24,296 bases of DNA, taken from contig CAJUFU010000042.1 in the NCBI GenBank assembly GCA_910585555.1, positions 1 through 24,296 of the forward strand. Reading direction: 5' to 3'. This DNA comes from an uncultured Lachnospiraceae bacterium. Lineage in GTDB: Bacteria > Bacillota > Clostridia > Lachnospirales > Lachnospiraceae. A model generated the notes under the pieces. The model was not told the DNA's origin and made no database searches. It saw only the letters and a list, made by a program, of their open reading frames with translations. Below, piece after piece: positions 1-8,138 of the stretch (within the stretch, counting starts at the first letter, position 1; every line of letters starts with the position of its first letter). Made by a program: the position numbers and the translations under genes.

Positions 1-1104
1 AAAGGTGAGGCTGCTCTTTTTGACATCCTGTACCTTGCCCATGACATCTAAAGAAAAGGCGTCAATCCTGAGGGATGGCAGGGAGATATTGATATGCTTT
101 CTGTCACAGTCTTCAATTAAGAAATCTAAAAGCTCATTTAACCGGGAATAGTCGCTGGAACTTAAGGAACTTAGGGAAATCTCCTCATGTCCTGTGTTGG
201 CAAGCATTTTAGCGGCATATTCCTTAAGCATGGACACATCCCGCTCTCTGACCGGCCTGTAAAGCTGTCCGGCCTGGCAGAAACGGCATCCTCTGATACA
301 GCCCCGCTGAATCTCAAGCACCACCCGGTCCTGCGTCACTTTGATGAATGGCACCACCGGTTTGTCCGGGTAATGGGTGTGGGACACATCCATCACAATC
401 TCTTTGAGAATGGTGTCAGGCGCCTGATCATACAGCTTACGGCGCTCTTTGACCGTGCCGTCTTCCTGATAGACCTCTTCATAAAACCCAGGCACATAGA
501 TACCGGGAATTTGGGCGGCACCTTTCAAAAAGTCCAGGCGGGAACCGCCATTTTTTCGGTTTGTCAGATACCAGTCAAGAAGGGGACGGTACTGGGTCTC
601 GCCCTCTCCGATATAGAACAGATCGAAGAAATCAGCGATGGGCTCCGGGTTATAACTGCAGGGGCCGCCGCCAATGACGATGGGCATGGATTCATCTCTG
701 TCTTTTGCAAGAAGGGGAATCTGCGACAAATCCAGTATCTGCAGGATATTGGTGTAGCACATTTCATACTGTAAAGTGATACCCAGAAAATCCATATTTC
801 GGATAGGCTCTTGCGATTCCAGCCCAAAAAGAGGGATATTCTCCCTGCGCATAATCTGGTCTAAATCCGTCCAGGGAGAATATACCCTTTCGCACCATAC
901 ATCTTCATAACTGTTGAACATACTATAGAGAATCTGGATGCCAAGGTGTGACATGCCAATCTCATAGACATCGGGAAAACACATGGCAAAGCGCACCGAC
1001 ACCTGCTTTTTATCTTTCATGACGGAGTTGACTTCTCCGCCGATATAGCGGGCCGGCTTTTCCACATGCATCAAAATATCGTCACATAATGCTAATTTTC
1101 TCAT
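1..1104 (-). CDS. B12-binding-type radical SAM protein, TIGR03960-like (5' part, cut by window edge)
   Basis: Translating the minus strand from the ATG at 1104 gives 368 codons open to the window edge, so the C-terminus is missing. The N-terminal part (residues ~1-170) resembles the cobalamin-binding-like domain of this family. A radical SAM iron-sulfur motif follows: CIRGCRFC, with Cys at 269, 273 and 276, next to RGC and QAGQLYRP. Full members are usually about 600 residues, so roughly 60% is present. In Clostridia this gene commonly precedes a DUF2344 gene and ribonuclease G; that is family knowledge and cannot be checked here. The substrate is unknown. It lies 51 bases after a small membrane-protein gene and is probably co-transcribed with it. 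A long plus-strand ORF over the same bases is a shadow. I am sure of the radical SAM assignment and fairly sure of the subfamily. Confidence 0.9.
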   Translation of the reverse strand, partial: MRKLALCDDILMHVEKPARYIGGEVNSVMKDKKQVSVRFAMCFPDVYEIGMSHLGIQILYSMFNSYEDVWCERVYSPWTDLDQIMRRENIPLFGLESQEPIRNMDFLGITLQYEMCYTNILQILDLSQIPLLAKDRDESMPIVIGGGPCSYNPEPIADFFDLFYIGEGETQYRPLLDWYLTNRKNGGSRLDFLKGAAQIPGIYVPGFYEEVYQEDGTVKERRKLYDQAPDTILKEIVMDVSHTHYPDKPVVPFIKVTQDRVVLEIQRGCIRGCRFCQAGQLYRPVRERDVSMLKEYAAKMLANTGHEEISLSSLSSSDYSRLNELLDFLIEDCDRKHINISLPSLRIDAFSLDVMGKVQDVKKSSLTF

Positions 1105-1155
1105 CCTCGTAAAGCTTCCTTAAATGGTTTGACTTGTAGATTCAGTATATCGGAT

Positions 1156-1587
1156 TTACTTTCCAAAATCAAGCAGTCCGGCTAGTTGATCGAGAACCTG
1201 ATTCTGTTCTACGTCGCCTTCATACAGATGAAAGGTATCAGCAAGAATCATATCATATACCTCACCGGTTGTGTAGTCGCCGATTTTACTGCCGTTGGTA
1301 TCACATACCAAAAATCCTACAAACAAAAGGACCGCCAATACCATACGGTACTTAAAACTACTTATGGAAGCGCCGGGGATTTCTTGATTTTCCGGGGATT
1401 CTCCATAGGAAAAAGCATTGTTTGGGTCTGAAAAGGACCGTTTATCATATAACGGCATCTGTGTGTTTTTGCCGTAAAGAATCTGCTCTCTCTGTCTGAT
1501 TTTAACCCGATTGCCCATATTTTCCTCCCGGATGAATTTTGCCAGTTCCATTTTCTTTTCCAGCGTTGCCTTACCACTCATTTTCAT
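1156..1587 (-). CDS. small single-pass membrane protein, unknown function
   Basis: This is a 143-aa protein I do not recognise. The first ~78 residues are hydrophilic and charged, with a basic N-terminus containing KATLEKKMELAKF. One hydrophobic helix follows at about residues 81-95 (MVLAVLLFVGFLV), then a short acidic tail of ~45 residues. This suggests a single-pass membrane protein with a short external domain. AAGGAA lies 5 bases before the ATG at 1587. A second in-frame ATG at 1581 is better spaced from it and could be the true start. The gene follows the his terminator and precedes the radical SAM gene on the same strand. No convincing promoter is visible in the ~45 bases between terminator and start. 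It is probably a real gene, since it is collinear with its neighbours and fills the gap exactly. Confidence 0.65.
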   Translation of the reverse strand: MKMSGKATLEKKMELAKFIREENMGNRVKIRQREQILYGKNTQMPLYDKRSFSDPNNAFSYGESPENQEIPGASISSFKYRMVLAVLLFVGFLVCDTNGSKIGDYTTGEVYDMILADTFHLYEGDVEQNQVLDQLAGLLDFGK

Positions 1588-1633
1588 GTAGTTCCTTATA
1601 CAGTACTTTGCTAAATTTTATGTAAAAGAGGAC

Positions 1634-1664
1634 AAAAAAAGAACGTACCCGGATGGTACGCTCT
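1634..1664 (-). terminator. intrinsic terminator of the his operon
   Basis: On the minus strand a 10-bp stem (AGAGCGTACC paired with GGTACGTTCT, one G-T wobble) with the 5-base loop ATCCG is followed directly by a run of seven T. It lies 27 bases after the stop codon of the HisIE fusion gene. Confidence 0.88.
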
Positions 1665-1691
1665 CCTGTTTGTATTTTCTTACGGCTGTAG

Positions 1692-2975
1692 TCAACGTTT
1701 CGCAAGTTCAGCGGTAATCTCCTCCCAGGTCACATTTTTCTCCGCCATCAGCACCATCATGTGATAGAGGAAATCGGAGATTTCATATTTGACCTCGTTG
1801 GCGTTTGGATTCTTGGCGGCAATGACGATTTCCGTTGCCTCTTCTCCCAGCTTTTTGAGAATCTTATCTAAGCCCTTGTCGAACAGATAGTTGGTATAGG
1901 AGCCTTCTTTGGGATGGATTTTCCTGTCTTTAATGACTTCAAACACCTGCTCGAATACCTTGAGGGGATTGGTCTCCTCATATTCCTTGGCCATGATTTC
2001 ATGGAAGAAACAGGAATGTGAGCCGGTGTGGCAGGCCACGCCAATCTGGGAGACTTTGGCTAAAATGGTGTCCTTGTCACAGTCTGCAGTGAGAGATTTC
2101 ACATACTGATAATGGCCGCTGGTTGCGCCCTTGACCCAGAGCTCATCACGGCTTCTGCTGTAATAGGTCATCTTTCCTGTCTTTAACGTCATCTGGTAGG
2201 CATCCTCGTTCATGTAAGCTACCATCAGTACCTCGTCGGTTTTATAATCCTGCACCACCACGGTCACATGTCCGTCGGAATTTAATTTGAAATCCTCCCA
2301 GCAGATGGCGGGTTCAAAGGTATTTACCCGGATGGCGTTGTTCTGGCAAAGAGCCTTGATGGACAGAAGCTCTTTCGCATTTTCATTGATGGCATAGCCG
2401 GAGATGCCGCAGATATTGTCGTTGGACAACAGTTCTAACAGCTTGTCTAAAGACACTTCCGGCACAGATGCGATCATGGGAAACCGTGAGATGGAGATGG
2501 ATTCTTTCAGGCAGGTTTCCTTCACTAAGAGAATCTCTCCAATATAGGCCTCGATCAGGGATTCATTGCGGGTGATACTCTCTGCCTCCGTGACGCTGGC
2601 AACTATTTTTTCCTTACCGAATTTCTTGGATACTTCCGCTGTCAGTTCAATGTTACCCGGTTTGGAATAGTTGAGAGCCGCCCTTTTACAACCTGCGTAG
2701 AGAAGCTTTTTGACATCTTCCATGCGTTTTACATTACCGGCGCCAAGCACCGGTATCTCCGCTTCCGCACAGATGGATTTGATGACATCCAAAGCCTCCT
2801 CATGCTCAATATCGTTGTCGGACATATCGTAGACAATCAGCTCATCGGCATTGTTATCACTGTAAAATTTGGCCAATGCGGCCGGGTTTGTGTCAATGAT
2901 TGTGCTGTCTGTAAATCCTTTTACGGCATTCCCTTTATATAAATAGATACAGGGAATAAACTTTTTATAAGACAT
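1692..2975 (-). CDS. hisIE: HisIE (phosphoribosyl-AMP cyclohydrolase / phosphoribosyl-ATP pyrophosphatase) with an N-terminal degenerate HisF-like domain
   Basis: This 427-aa protein carries out steps 2 and 3 of histidine synthesis. Residues ~1-215 align with the TIM-barrel enzyme HisF: FIPCIYLYKGNAVKG matches HisF residues 6-20 position for position. The catalytic Asp11 of HisF is Tyr11 here, and the second catalytic Asp (130 in HisF) corresponds to Thr129. This domain is therefore unlikely to be an active cyclase. Residues ~225-330 are HisI: SRSRDELWVKGATSGH, the metal-binding D298-x-D300-x-D302, and the zinc cysteines C299, C315 and C322. Residues ~335-427 are HisE, with LGEEATE and the EISDFLYH helix. 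It is the last gene of the his operon, 25 bases after hisB and followed by a terminator. Ordinary HisIE is about 200 residues, so the extra ~215 residues are the notable feature. Confidence 0.95.
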   Translation of the reverse strand: MSYKKFIPCIYLYKGNAVKGFTDSTIIDTNPAALAKFYSDNNADELIVYDMSDNDIEHEEALDVIKSICAEAEIPVLGAGNVKRMEDVKKLLYAGCKRAALNYSKPGNIELTAEVSKKFGKEKIVASVTEAESITRNESLIEAYIGEILLVKETCLKESISISRFPMIASVPEVSLDKLLELLSNDNICGISGYAINENAKELLSIKALCQNNAIRVNTFEPAICWEDFKLNSDGHVTVVVQDYKTDEVLMVAYMNEDAYQMTLKTGKMTYYSRSRDELWVKGATSGHYQYVKSLTADCDKDTILAKVSQIGVACHTGSHSCFFHEIMAKEYEETNPLKVFEQVFEVIKDRKIHPKEGSYTNYLFDKGLDKILKKLGEEATEIVIAAKNPNANEVKYEISDFLYHMMVLMAEKNVTWEEITAELAKR

Positions 2976-3000
2976 GACCGCTTTTCTCCTTCCTGTAAAA

Positions 3001-3588
3001 TTATAAAGTTCCTTTCGTACTTAAGACGCCTGTAATCCGCTCATCATAAGAGGAAGCTGCATCCAGAGCCTTGGCAAAAGCCTTGAACATAGACTCTATC
3101 ATGTGATGGGTATTCTCCCCATGAAACATCTTAAAATGCAGGTTCATGCTCCCGCTGTAGGATACGGCATAGAAGAATTCCCTAACCAGCTGGGTATCCA
3201 GTTCTCCCACCCGCTCAGTGGAAAACGTACAGTCGAACACGAAGTAGGGACGTCCTGATAAATCGACGGCGCACAAGCTTAAAGCGTCATCCATGGGCAG
3301 GATAAAGGAACCATAACGTTTGATACCTGCTTTATCTCCGATGGCCTCACGGATGGCCTGTCCGATCACGATACCGGTATCCTCCACCGTGTGATGTCCG
3401 TCTACAGCAAGATCTCCCTTTACGTTCAAAGTCAAGTCAAAGAGACCGTGTCTGGTAAATCCCTCCAGCATATGGTCAAAAAATCCGATTCCGGTAGAAA
3501 TCTGGCTCTTTCCGGTGCCGTCTAAGTCTAAGACAGCCTGAATCTGTGTTTCTTTGGTATTTCGTTCTATCGTTGATACTCTGGACAT
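3001..3588 (-). CDS. hisB: imidazoleglycerol-phosphate dehydratase
   Basis: This 195-aa enzyme dehydrates imidazole glycerol phosphate to imidazole acetol phosphate (step 6). The family's metal-binding His/Glu motifs are present: FFDHMLEGFTRHG, DGHHTVEDTG, and HHMIESMFKAFAKALDAA near the end. The length matches the monofunctional bacterial enzyme, with no HolPase fusion. I place the start at 3588 because AAGGAG lies 6 bases before that ATG. A longer reading from 3624 adds 12 residues absent from the family and no good ribosome binding site. It lies between hisD (85-base gap holding a double palindrome) and hisIE. Confidence 0.95.
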   Translation of the reverse strand: MSRVSTIERNTKETQIQAVLDLDGTGKSQISTGIGFFDHMLEGFTRHGLFDLTLNVKGDLAVDGHHTVEDTGIVIGQAIREAIGDKAGIKRYGSFILPMDDALSLCAVDLSGRPYFVFDCTFSTERVGELDTQLVREFFYAVSYSGSMNLHFKMFHGENTHHMIESMFKAFAKALDAASSYDERITGVLSTKGTL

Positions 3589-3629
3589 AAATTGCTCCTT
3601 TTTATGATATAAGATATCCCCCACCTATT

Positions 3630-3671
3630 CGAGTTTGCGAAGCAAATCTCGCAATCGAGCTTTGCTCGATT
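3630..3671. repeat. double palindromic element between hisD and hisB
   Basis: Two adjacent stem-loops occupy almost the whole gap after the hisD stop. One (3630-3651) pairs CGAG+TTTGC with GCAAA+CTCG around a 3-base loop, with one bulged T. The other (3653-3671) is a perfect 8-bp stem, AATCGAGC/GCTCGATT, with a TTT loop. No T-run follows, so it is not a classical terminator. It resembles a REP-type intergenic palindrome or an mRNA-processing or stabilising structure. No second copy is visible in this window. Confidence 0.6.
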
Positions 3672-3673
3672 AT

Positions 3674-4966
3674 TTATGCTTGGAAACGTACTTTGATGGA
3701 GTTTGCGTGGGCCGTCAACCCTTCTCTTGCGGCAAACAGCTCAATATCCTGATGGGCCTGCTCTAAGGCCTGCCTGGAGTAGGATATGATGCTGGTCTTT
3801 TTCATGAAATCATCCACGTTAAGGGGTGAGAAAAACTTTGCCGTGCCGTTTGTGGGTAAAATGTGGTTAGGACCGGCATAGTAATCTCCCAAAGGTTCCG
3901 AGGAATATTCTCCCAGAAAGATGGCACCCGCATTTTCTATCCGGGTCATCACTTGGTAAGGGTCCTTTGTCAAAATCTCCAAATGCTCGGAGGCAATGGC
4001 GTTTGCCGCCTCTATGGCCTCATCCATGGAAGAAGCAATCAGCTGATAACCGTAATTATCCAGAGATTTCTTTATGATATCCGCTCGGGATAACTCCTGT
4101 AAGAAGCCCTCAATCTCTGCGGATACCTGATCTGCCAGGGATTCGCAGGTGGTGATCAGAATGGCGCTGGCCAATTCGTCGTGCTCGGCCTGGGACAAAA
4201 GGTCGGCCGCCACATATCTGGGATTGGCCGTCTCATCTGCAATCACCAGGATTTCACTGGGGCCTGCGATGGAATCGATGCTGACATAGCCGAAACAGGC
4301 TTTCTTGGCCAGGGCCACAAAGATATTGCCGGGCCCTACAATCTTATCCACCTTCGGAATACTCTGGGTGCCAAATGCCATGGCGGCAATCGCCTGAGCG
4401 CCGCCCACTTTATAAATCTCATCAACGCCTGCAATCTTAGCGGCGGCAAGGGTGCCGGGATTGACTTTCCCGTCTGCGCCCGCTGGTGTGGTCATGACAA
4501 TCTTTTTTACACCCGCTGCTTTCGCGGGAAGCACATTCATCAATACGCTGCTGGGATAAGCAGCCTTACCGCCGGGCACATAGACACCGGAAACTGCAAT
4601 AGGGGTAATCTTCTGTCCCAGTATACTGCCGTCCGGCCTGGGGTCAATCCAGCTGTTGTGAAGCTGTTTTGTATGAAAGGCCGTGATGTTAGCGGCGGCC
4701 CGCTCCATAACACCTATGAAATCCGCATCCATCTGATCAAAGGCTTCCGCGATCTCTTCTTCGGTGACACGAATTTTATCTTGATCGATCTCCCATTTGT
4801 CAAACTGTTTCGTAAAGGAAAAGACTGCTTCGTCTCCTTTTGTACGTACCTTTTCGATGATATCCGCCACCACGGACTCATATTCGCCATAGTTGTTAGG
4901 GCTTCTCTTAAGCAGGTCATCCAGAATATCCTTTTTAGATTCGGCCGTTAATTGTATCTTTCTCAT
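3674..4966 (-). CDS. hisD: histidinol dehydrogenase
   Basis: This 430-aa enzyme oxidises histidinol to histidine with two NAD+, the last two steps of the pathway. Diagnostic segments are KIVGPGNIFVALAKK, IAGPSEILVIAD, the zinc-site SQAEHD, the catalytic Glu-His pair in ASEHLEI, GDYYAGPNHILPT, and the C-terminal His in TAHANSIKVR. The length is normal for a monofunctional bacterial enzyme. A purine-rich GGAAGGG lies 10 bases before the ATG, a slightly long spacing. It is 25 bases downstream of the SIMPL-domain gene and is read in the same operon. A 256-codon plus-strand ORF over the same bases is a shadow. Confidence 0.96.
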   Translation of the reverse strand: MRKIQLTAESKKDILDDLLKRSPNNYGEYESVVADIIEKVRTKGDEAVFSFTKQFDKWEIDQDKIRVTEEEIAEAFDQMDADFIGVMERAAANITAFHTKQLHNSWIDPRPDGSILGQKITPIAVSGVYVPGGKAAYPSSVLMNVLPAKAAGVKKIVMTTPAGADGKVNPGTLAAAKIAGVDEIYKVGGAQAIAAMAFGTQSIPKVDKIVGPGNIFVALAKKACFGYVSIDSIAGPSEILVIADETANPRYVAADLLSQAEHDELASAILITTCESLADQVSAEIEGFLQELSRADIIKKSLDNYGYQLIASSMDEAIEAANAIASEHLEILTKDPYQVMTRIENAGAIFLGEYSSEPLGDYYAGPNHILPTNGTAKFFSPLNVDDFMKKTSIISYSRQALEQAHQDIELFAAREGLTAHANSIKVRFQA

Positions 4967-4991
4967 GGATTTGTATCCCTTCCTTATGTGC

Positions 4992-5738
4992 TCAGTTTAC
5001 GCTGTAATTTAATTTTACCGTGATAGAGGCAGTCTTATTTCGGGAACTGGTATCGAAATAGCCGCCGTAACTGTATTCCGTATTGCTGTTCTGGGCTGTG
5101 ATCTGAAATACCCCCAGGTTTGCATTGAGCAGTTCGCCCACATTGGCGCCTGTCCCCTGTGCCATAAGATCGATTCTGTCCTTGGCGTTCTTGGTTGCCT
5201 CCTCGATCAGCTGCAATTTTAATTCATCCAGTTTCGTGTAATAATATTCCGGCTCTTCGGAGACAAACTGTACATTGGATTCAATCAGACCGGTGATATC
5301 TCTGGATATGTTTTCAATCTTATCCACATCCGTGGAGGTGATGGAAACATTCTGATACAGATCGTAACCGTCAATGTATTCCCGGATTCTGTCACCGTTT
5401 TCATTATACTCAGATTCCCATCTGGCACTGATGCTGACGGAACTAAATACCATCTCCTCCTCTGTCACACCTTTTTCTACCAGGTAATTTCGTATCAGCT
5501 CCGCATCCTTTTTAATGGTCCGATAAGCTTCCTGAGTAGACTGTCCATAGCTTGAGAAACTTCCCCGCCAGACGATTAAATCCGACTCAAAATCACAGTT
5601 GGCAGAACCGGTGGCCGTCAGCCCGCCGCTTCCAGAAGTCTTTTTATAATTGACCAGACTTCCGGAAAAAATAGAAATACAGACGATGGCACAAATGCCG
5701 GCAATCAGTGCAATAACAATTCCCTTATACTCTTTCAT
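4992..5738 (-). CDS. SIMPL-domain (DUF541) exported or membrane-anchored protein
   Basis: This 248-aa protein has an N-terminal hydrophobic segment (residues ~7-28, IVIALIAGICAIVCISIFSG) acting as a signal peptide or anchor. The rest matches the SIMPL/DUF541 family: a TATGSA start to the domain, two βα-type repeats (…VEKGVTEEEMVFSS…, …LYQNVSITSTDVDKIENIS…), the conserved stretch EEATKNAKDRIDLMAQGTGANVGEL, and a closing beta-strand TASITVKLNYSV. The family's molecular function is not established; members are extracytoplasmic. AGGAAGGGG precedes the ATG, and the gaps to hisG (20 bases) and hisD (25 bases) place it inside the his operon. No role in histidine synthesis is known, so this position is unusual. 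Confidence 0.85.
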   Translation of the reverse strand: MKEYKGIVIALIAGICAIVCISIFSGSLVNYKKTSGSGGLTATGSANCDFESDLIVWRGSFSSYGQSTQEAYRTIKKDAELIRNYLVEKGVTEEEMVFSSVSISARWESEYNENGDRIREYIDGYDLYQNVSITSTDVDKIENISRDITGLIESNVQFVSEEPEYYYTKLDELKLQLIEEATKNAKDRIDLMAQGTGANVGELLNANLGVFQITAQNSNTEYSYGGYFDTSSRNKTASITVKLNYSVN

Positions 5739-5758
5739 TATGATTTCCCCTTCCTGCT

Positions 5759-6403
5759 TTATAAATTCTTCTTCAAATCATGTATTAACCTGCGGATTCG
5801 TTCTGTCTCCATCTGCATACTCACCTGATTGACAATCATGCGGGCGGACAAGGGACAGATTTCTTCCAAGACTTCCAGGCCGTTTTCCTTTAAGGTGGAA
5901 CCGGTTTCCACGATATCCACGATGACATCGGAAAGCTTCACGATGGGGCCAAGCTCCACGGAACCATTCAGTTTGATGATATCCACGGTCTGGTGCTTTT
6001 TGTTATAGAAATAATCTTTGGCAATGTTGGGGTATTTGCTGGCTACCCGTATCATTTCGTGGTGTTTTAGAAGATCTTTGGCGCTCTTTGGACCGCAGAC
6101 GCACATGCGGCATTTCCCATAGCCTAAATCCAATACCTCATAGACCCTCCGGTTTTCCTCCATAATCGTATCCTTGCCCACAACGCCGATGTCGGCGGCC
6201 CCGTACTCCACATAGGTGGGGACATCCGGCGATTTTGCCAGAAAGAACCGGAGTTTGTACTCCTCATTCACAAAGATCAGTTTACGGGAGTGTTTATCTT
6301 TCATCTCTTCGCAGGTGATGCCTATCTTTTCGAACAATTCCATTGTTTTATTGGCAAGACGTCCCTTTCCCAGGGCAAACGTCAAATATCTGTCTTCACT
6401 CAT
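5759..6403 (-). CDS. hisG: ATP phosphoribosyltransferase catalytic subunit, short form
   Basis: This 214-aa enzyme condenses ATP and PRPP, the committed step of histidine synthesis. Motifs include TFALGKGRL at the N-terminus, YVEYGAADIGVVGKDTI, and the PRPP-binding stretch DIVETGSTLKENGL. At ~210 residues it lacks the C-terminal regulatory domain of long HisG. It is therefore the HisG_S type, which works as a hetero-octamer with HisZ, encoded 33 bases upstream. AAGGA lies 4-5 bases before the ATG. Confidence 0.95.
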   Translation of the reverse strand: MSEDRYLTFALGKGRLANKTMELFEKIGITCEEMKDKHSRKLIFVNEEYKLRFFLAKSPDVPTYVEYGAADIGVVGKDTIMEENRRVYEVLDLGYGKCRMCVCGPKSAKDLLKHHEMIRVASKYPNIAKDYFYNKKHQTVDIIKLNGSVELGPIVKLSDVIVDIVETGSTLKENGLEVLEEICPLSARMIVNQVSMQMETERIRRLIHDLKKNL

Positions 6404-6436
6404 GTTTTCCTTCCGTTCCGAAGCATAGCGCTTCTA

Positions 6437-7558
6437 TCATCCTTTTTCACTGACAGGCAGTAATTCCACGTGTCTGCCTTCTGAACGCATCCTGCGCGCC
6501 TCTTTGAGCTTTTCCGTAAAGTCCGCCTCTGTATAGTACAGGCGGCGGCAGGGCTCTACCCCCGCGACGACGGCGCCCTGTCTGTCCATGGCGGCCAACA
6601 GATCATCCACCACGATGACAAAGCCGATTGCCGGGGCTTTCTTTCCAAAGTGAGCCAGCAGGTTATCATAACGTCCGCCTTTGACAATAGCGTCCCCCAC
6701 ACCATAGGTGTATCCCTTAAAGATGATGCCCGTGTAATAATTATACTTGCTTAACATGCCAAGGTCAAAGGAAACATACTTCTCCACCCCATAATCACAA
6801 AGTACCTGATACAGCATATTCAGCCGTTCAATGGCCTTCTTAGAACGGCTGTTTGTCACCGCCTTTCCGGCTTCCTTTAAAATCTCCACGGAGCCAAAAA
6901 GATCGCCTACTTTAAGAAGGGCTTCCTTATCTTTGTCAGGGGCCTTGATGCGGTCAAGCAGTTCCTCTGCCCCGAAATAATTCTTGCCGGAGATAAACTC
7001 CCGCAGCTCCAATTCCGTCTCCTCATCCAGGCCTGCCTCTGCACAGATACCCTTGAAGAATTCCAGATTGCCTACACTGATCTGAAAATCAGAAAGTCCT
7101 GCGTGATATAACGCTTCTATGGTCATGGCAATCAGTTCCGCATCCGCATAGACAGAAGGCTCTCCAATCAGTTCCGCCCCCATCTGCGTCACCTCTTTCA
7201 ATTTACCCTGCAGATTTGAGGTGTTAGAAAAGGTATTGCCCTGATAACACAGACGAATGGGCACATCCTCATCCATGAAATATTTGGCGGCACACCGGGC
7301 GATGGATGGCGTAAAATCCGGCCGAAGCACCAGCGTATTACCCTCTTTGTCAAAGAACTTATAAAGTTCTTTTGAGGGGGTGGTGCCCACCTCTTTGGAA
7401 AAAACATCAAAGAATTCAAAGGTAGGCGTCTGAATATCCCGATAGCCATAGCTGCGGATTTTTTCAGACAAAAGCCGTTCCACGACTGCTTTGCGCTCCT
7501 TTTCATCCCCGTAAATATCCCTGACGCCCTCCGGCGTATGTACTAGTTTTCTGCTCAT
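6437..7558 (-). CDS. hisZ: ATP phosphoribosyltransferase regulatory subunit
   Basis: This 373-aa protein is a histidyl-tRNA-synthetase-like fold without the C-terminal anticodon-binding domain. HisS-type motifs are visible: TPEGVRDIYGDE, YGYRDIQTPTFEFFD, LRPDFTPSIARCAAKY (motif 2 region), FDLGMLSKYNYYTGIIFKGY and KGGRYDNLL. True HisS is about 420 residues and ends in an anticodon-binding domain, whereas this protein ends soon after the last catalytic-core motif. Together with short hisG next to it, this identifies HisZ, which binds HisG and confers feedback control by histidine. It is first of the his block, but only 22 bases separate it from recU, leaving no room for a leader or T-box. AGAGGG lies 4 bases before the ATG. 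Confidence 0.93.
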   Translation of the reverse strand: MSRKLVHTPEGVRDIYGDEKERKAVVERLLSEKIRSYGYRDIQTPTFEFFDVFSKEVGTTPSKELYKFFDKEGNTLVLRPDFTPSIARCAAKYFMDEDVPIRLCYQGNTFSNTSNLQGKLKEVTQMGAELIGEPSVYADAELIAMTIEALYHAGLSDFQISVGNLEFFKGICAEAGLDEETELELREFISGKNYFGAEELLDRIKAPDKDKEALLKVGDLFGSVEILKEAGKAVTNSRSKKAIERLNMLYQVLCDYGVEKYVSFDLGMLSKYNYYTGIIFKGYTYGVGDAIVKGGRYDNLLAHFGKKAPAIGFVIVVDDLLAAMDRQGAVVAGVEPCRRLYYTEADFTEKLKEARRMRSEGRHVELLPVSEKG

Positions 7559-7580
7559 AATGCCCTCTTTTCTTTATACT

Positions 7581-8117
7581 TTACTCGGCCCTGTCCTCCA
7601 GATCTTGTTGCAGCATATCCAGATAGGGAACCAGGATACCATTCTTTTTTGGTAATACATATGCAGGATTTAACTCTTCATACCGAAAACTCTTGCGGCC
7701 GCCCTCTTTTGCCCGGTCCCAGAAGAAACGCAGCATCTCATAGGGCAGATAGTAAAAAATATTCTTATGGGTATAATAGATCAGAAAGAAGGCGATGCCT
7801 TTCTGCCTTTCAAACTGTTCCATAAAAGCCACCTGATGTTCATGGATATTCTGCAGTGCGAAGGCGTCCGTGGCACATTCTTTGGCATCGAAACACACGG
7901 GGATTCCCTGCACGGCCCCAATATAATCCACAGTACTTTTTTGGTCGAAGTAAGCGAGCGTGATATGGCGGCTTTCCTTATCGATGGTGATCGGGGTGAT
8001 GGGAGTGGGAATCTTCTGAATCAGGGCCAGACCGTGTTCCAGATATTTCTCATTGGTTCTGTTGATCAAATCCTCTAAAGTTGAACCGCGCAGTCCGCGG
8101 GAATTCCAGGTTGCCAT
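7581..8117 (-). CDS. recU: Holliday junction resolvase RecU
   Basis: This 178-aa protein cleaves Holliday junctions during recombinational repair and chromosome segregation in Firmicutes. RecU landmarks are in order: NSRGLRGSTLEDLIN, LIQKIPTPI (33-40), the catalytic Asp in STVDYIG (D64), the D-x-K pair in CFDAKEC (D77, K79), LQNIHEHQVAFMEQFERQKGIAFFLI spanning residues ~88-113, and YYLPYEMLRFFW. The N-terminal basic stalk of B. subtilis RecU is shortened. The gene is embedded in the minus-strand run between a pseudouridine synthase (21-base gap) and hisZ (22-base gap). In B. subtilis recU sits with ponA, so this placement differs. Confidence 0.9.
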   Translation of the reverse strand: MATWNSRGLRGSTLEDLINRTNEKYLEHGLALIQKIPTPITPITIDKESRHITLAYFDQKSTVDYIGAVQGIPVCFDAKECATDAFALQNIHEHQVAFMEQFERQKGIAFFLIYYTHKNIFYYLPYEMLRFFWDRAKEGGRKSFRYEELNPAYVLPKKNGILVPYLDMLQQDLEDRAE

Positions 8118-8138
8118 AATCGCTTCCCTTCCATCTCC

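Noticed and set aside
187..774. 195-codon plus-strand ORF near the left edge
   Set aside because: It is a shadow of the partial radical SAM gene, whose minus-strand translation is open across the whole interval and contains the CX3CX2C motif.
4181..4951. 256-codon plus-strand ORF
   Set aside because: It is antisense to hisD, which carries every family motif. Long open frames opposite GC-moderate genes are common by chance.
7559..7580. T-box or attenuator in front of hisZ
   Set aside because: Only 22 bases separate recU and hisZ, just enough for a ribosome binding site.
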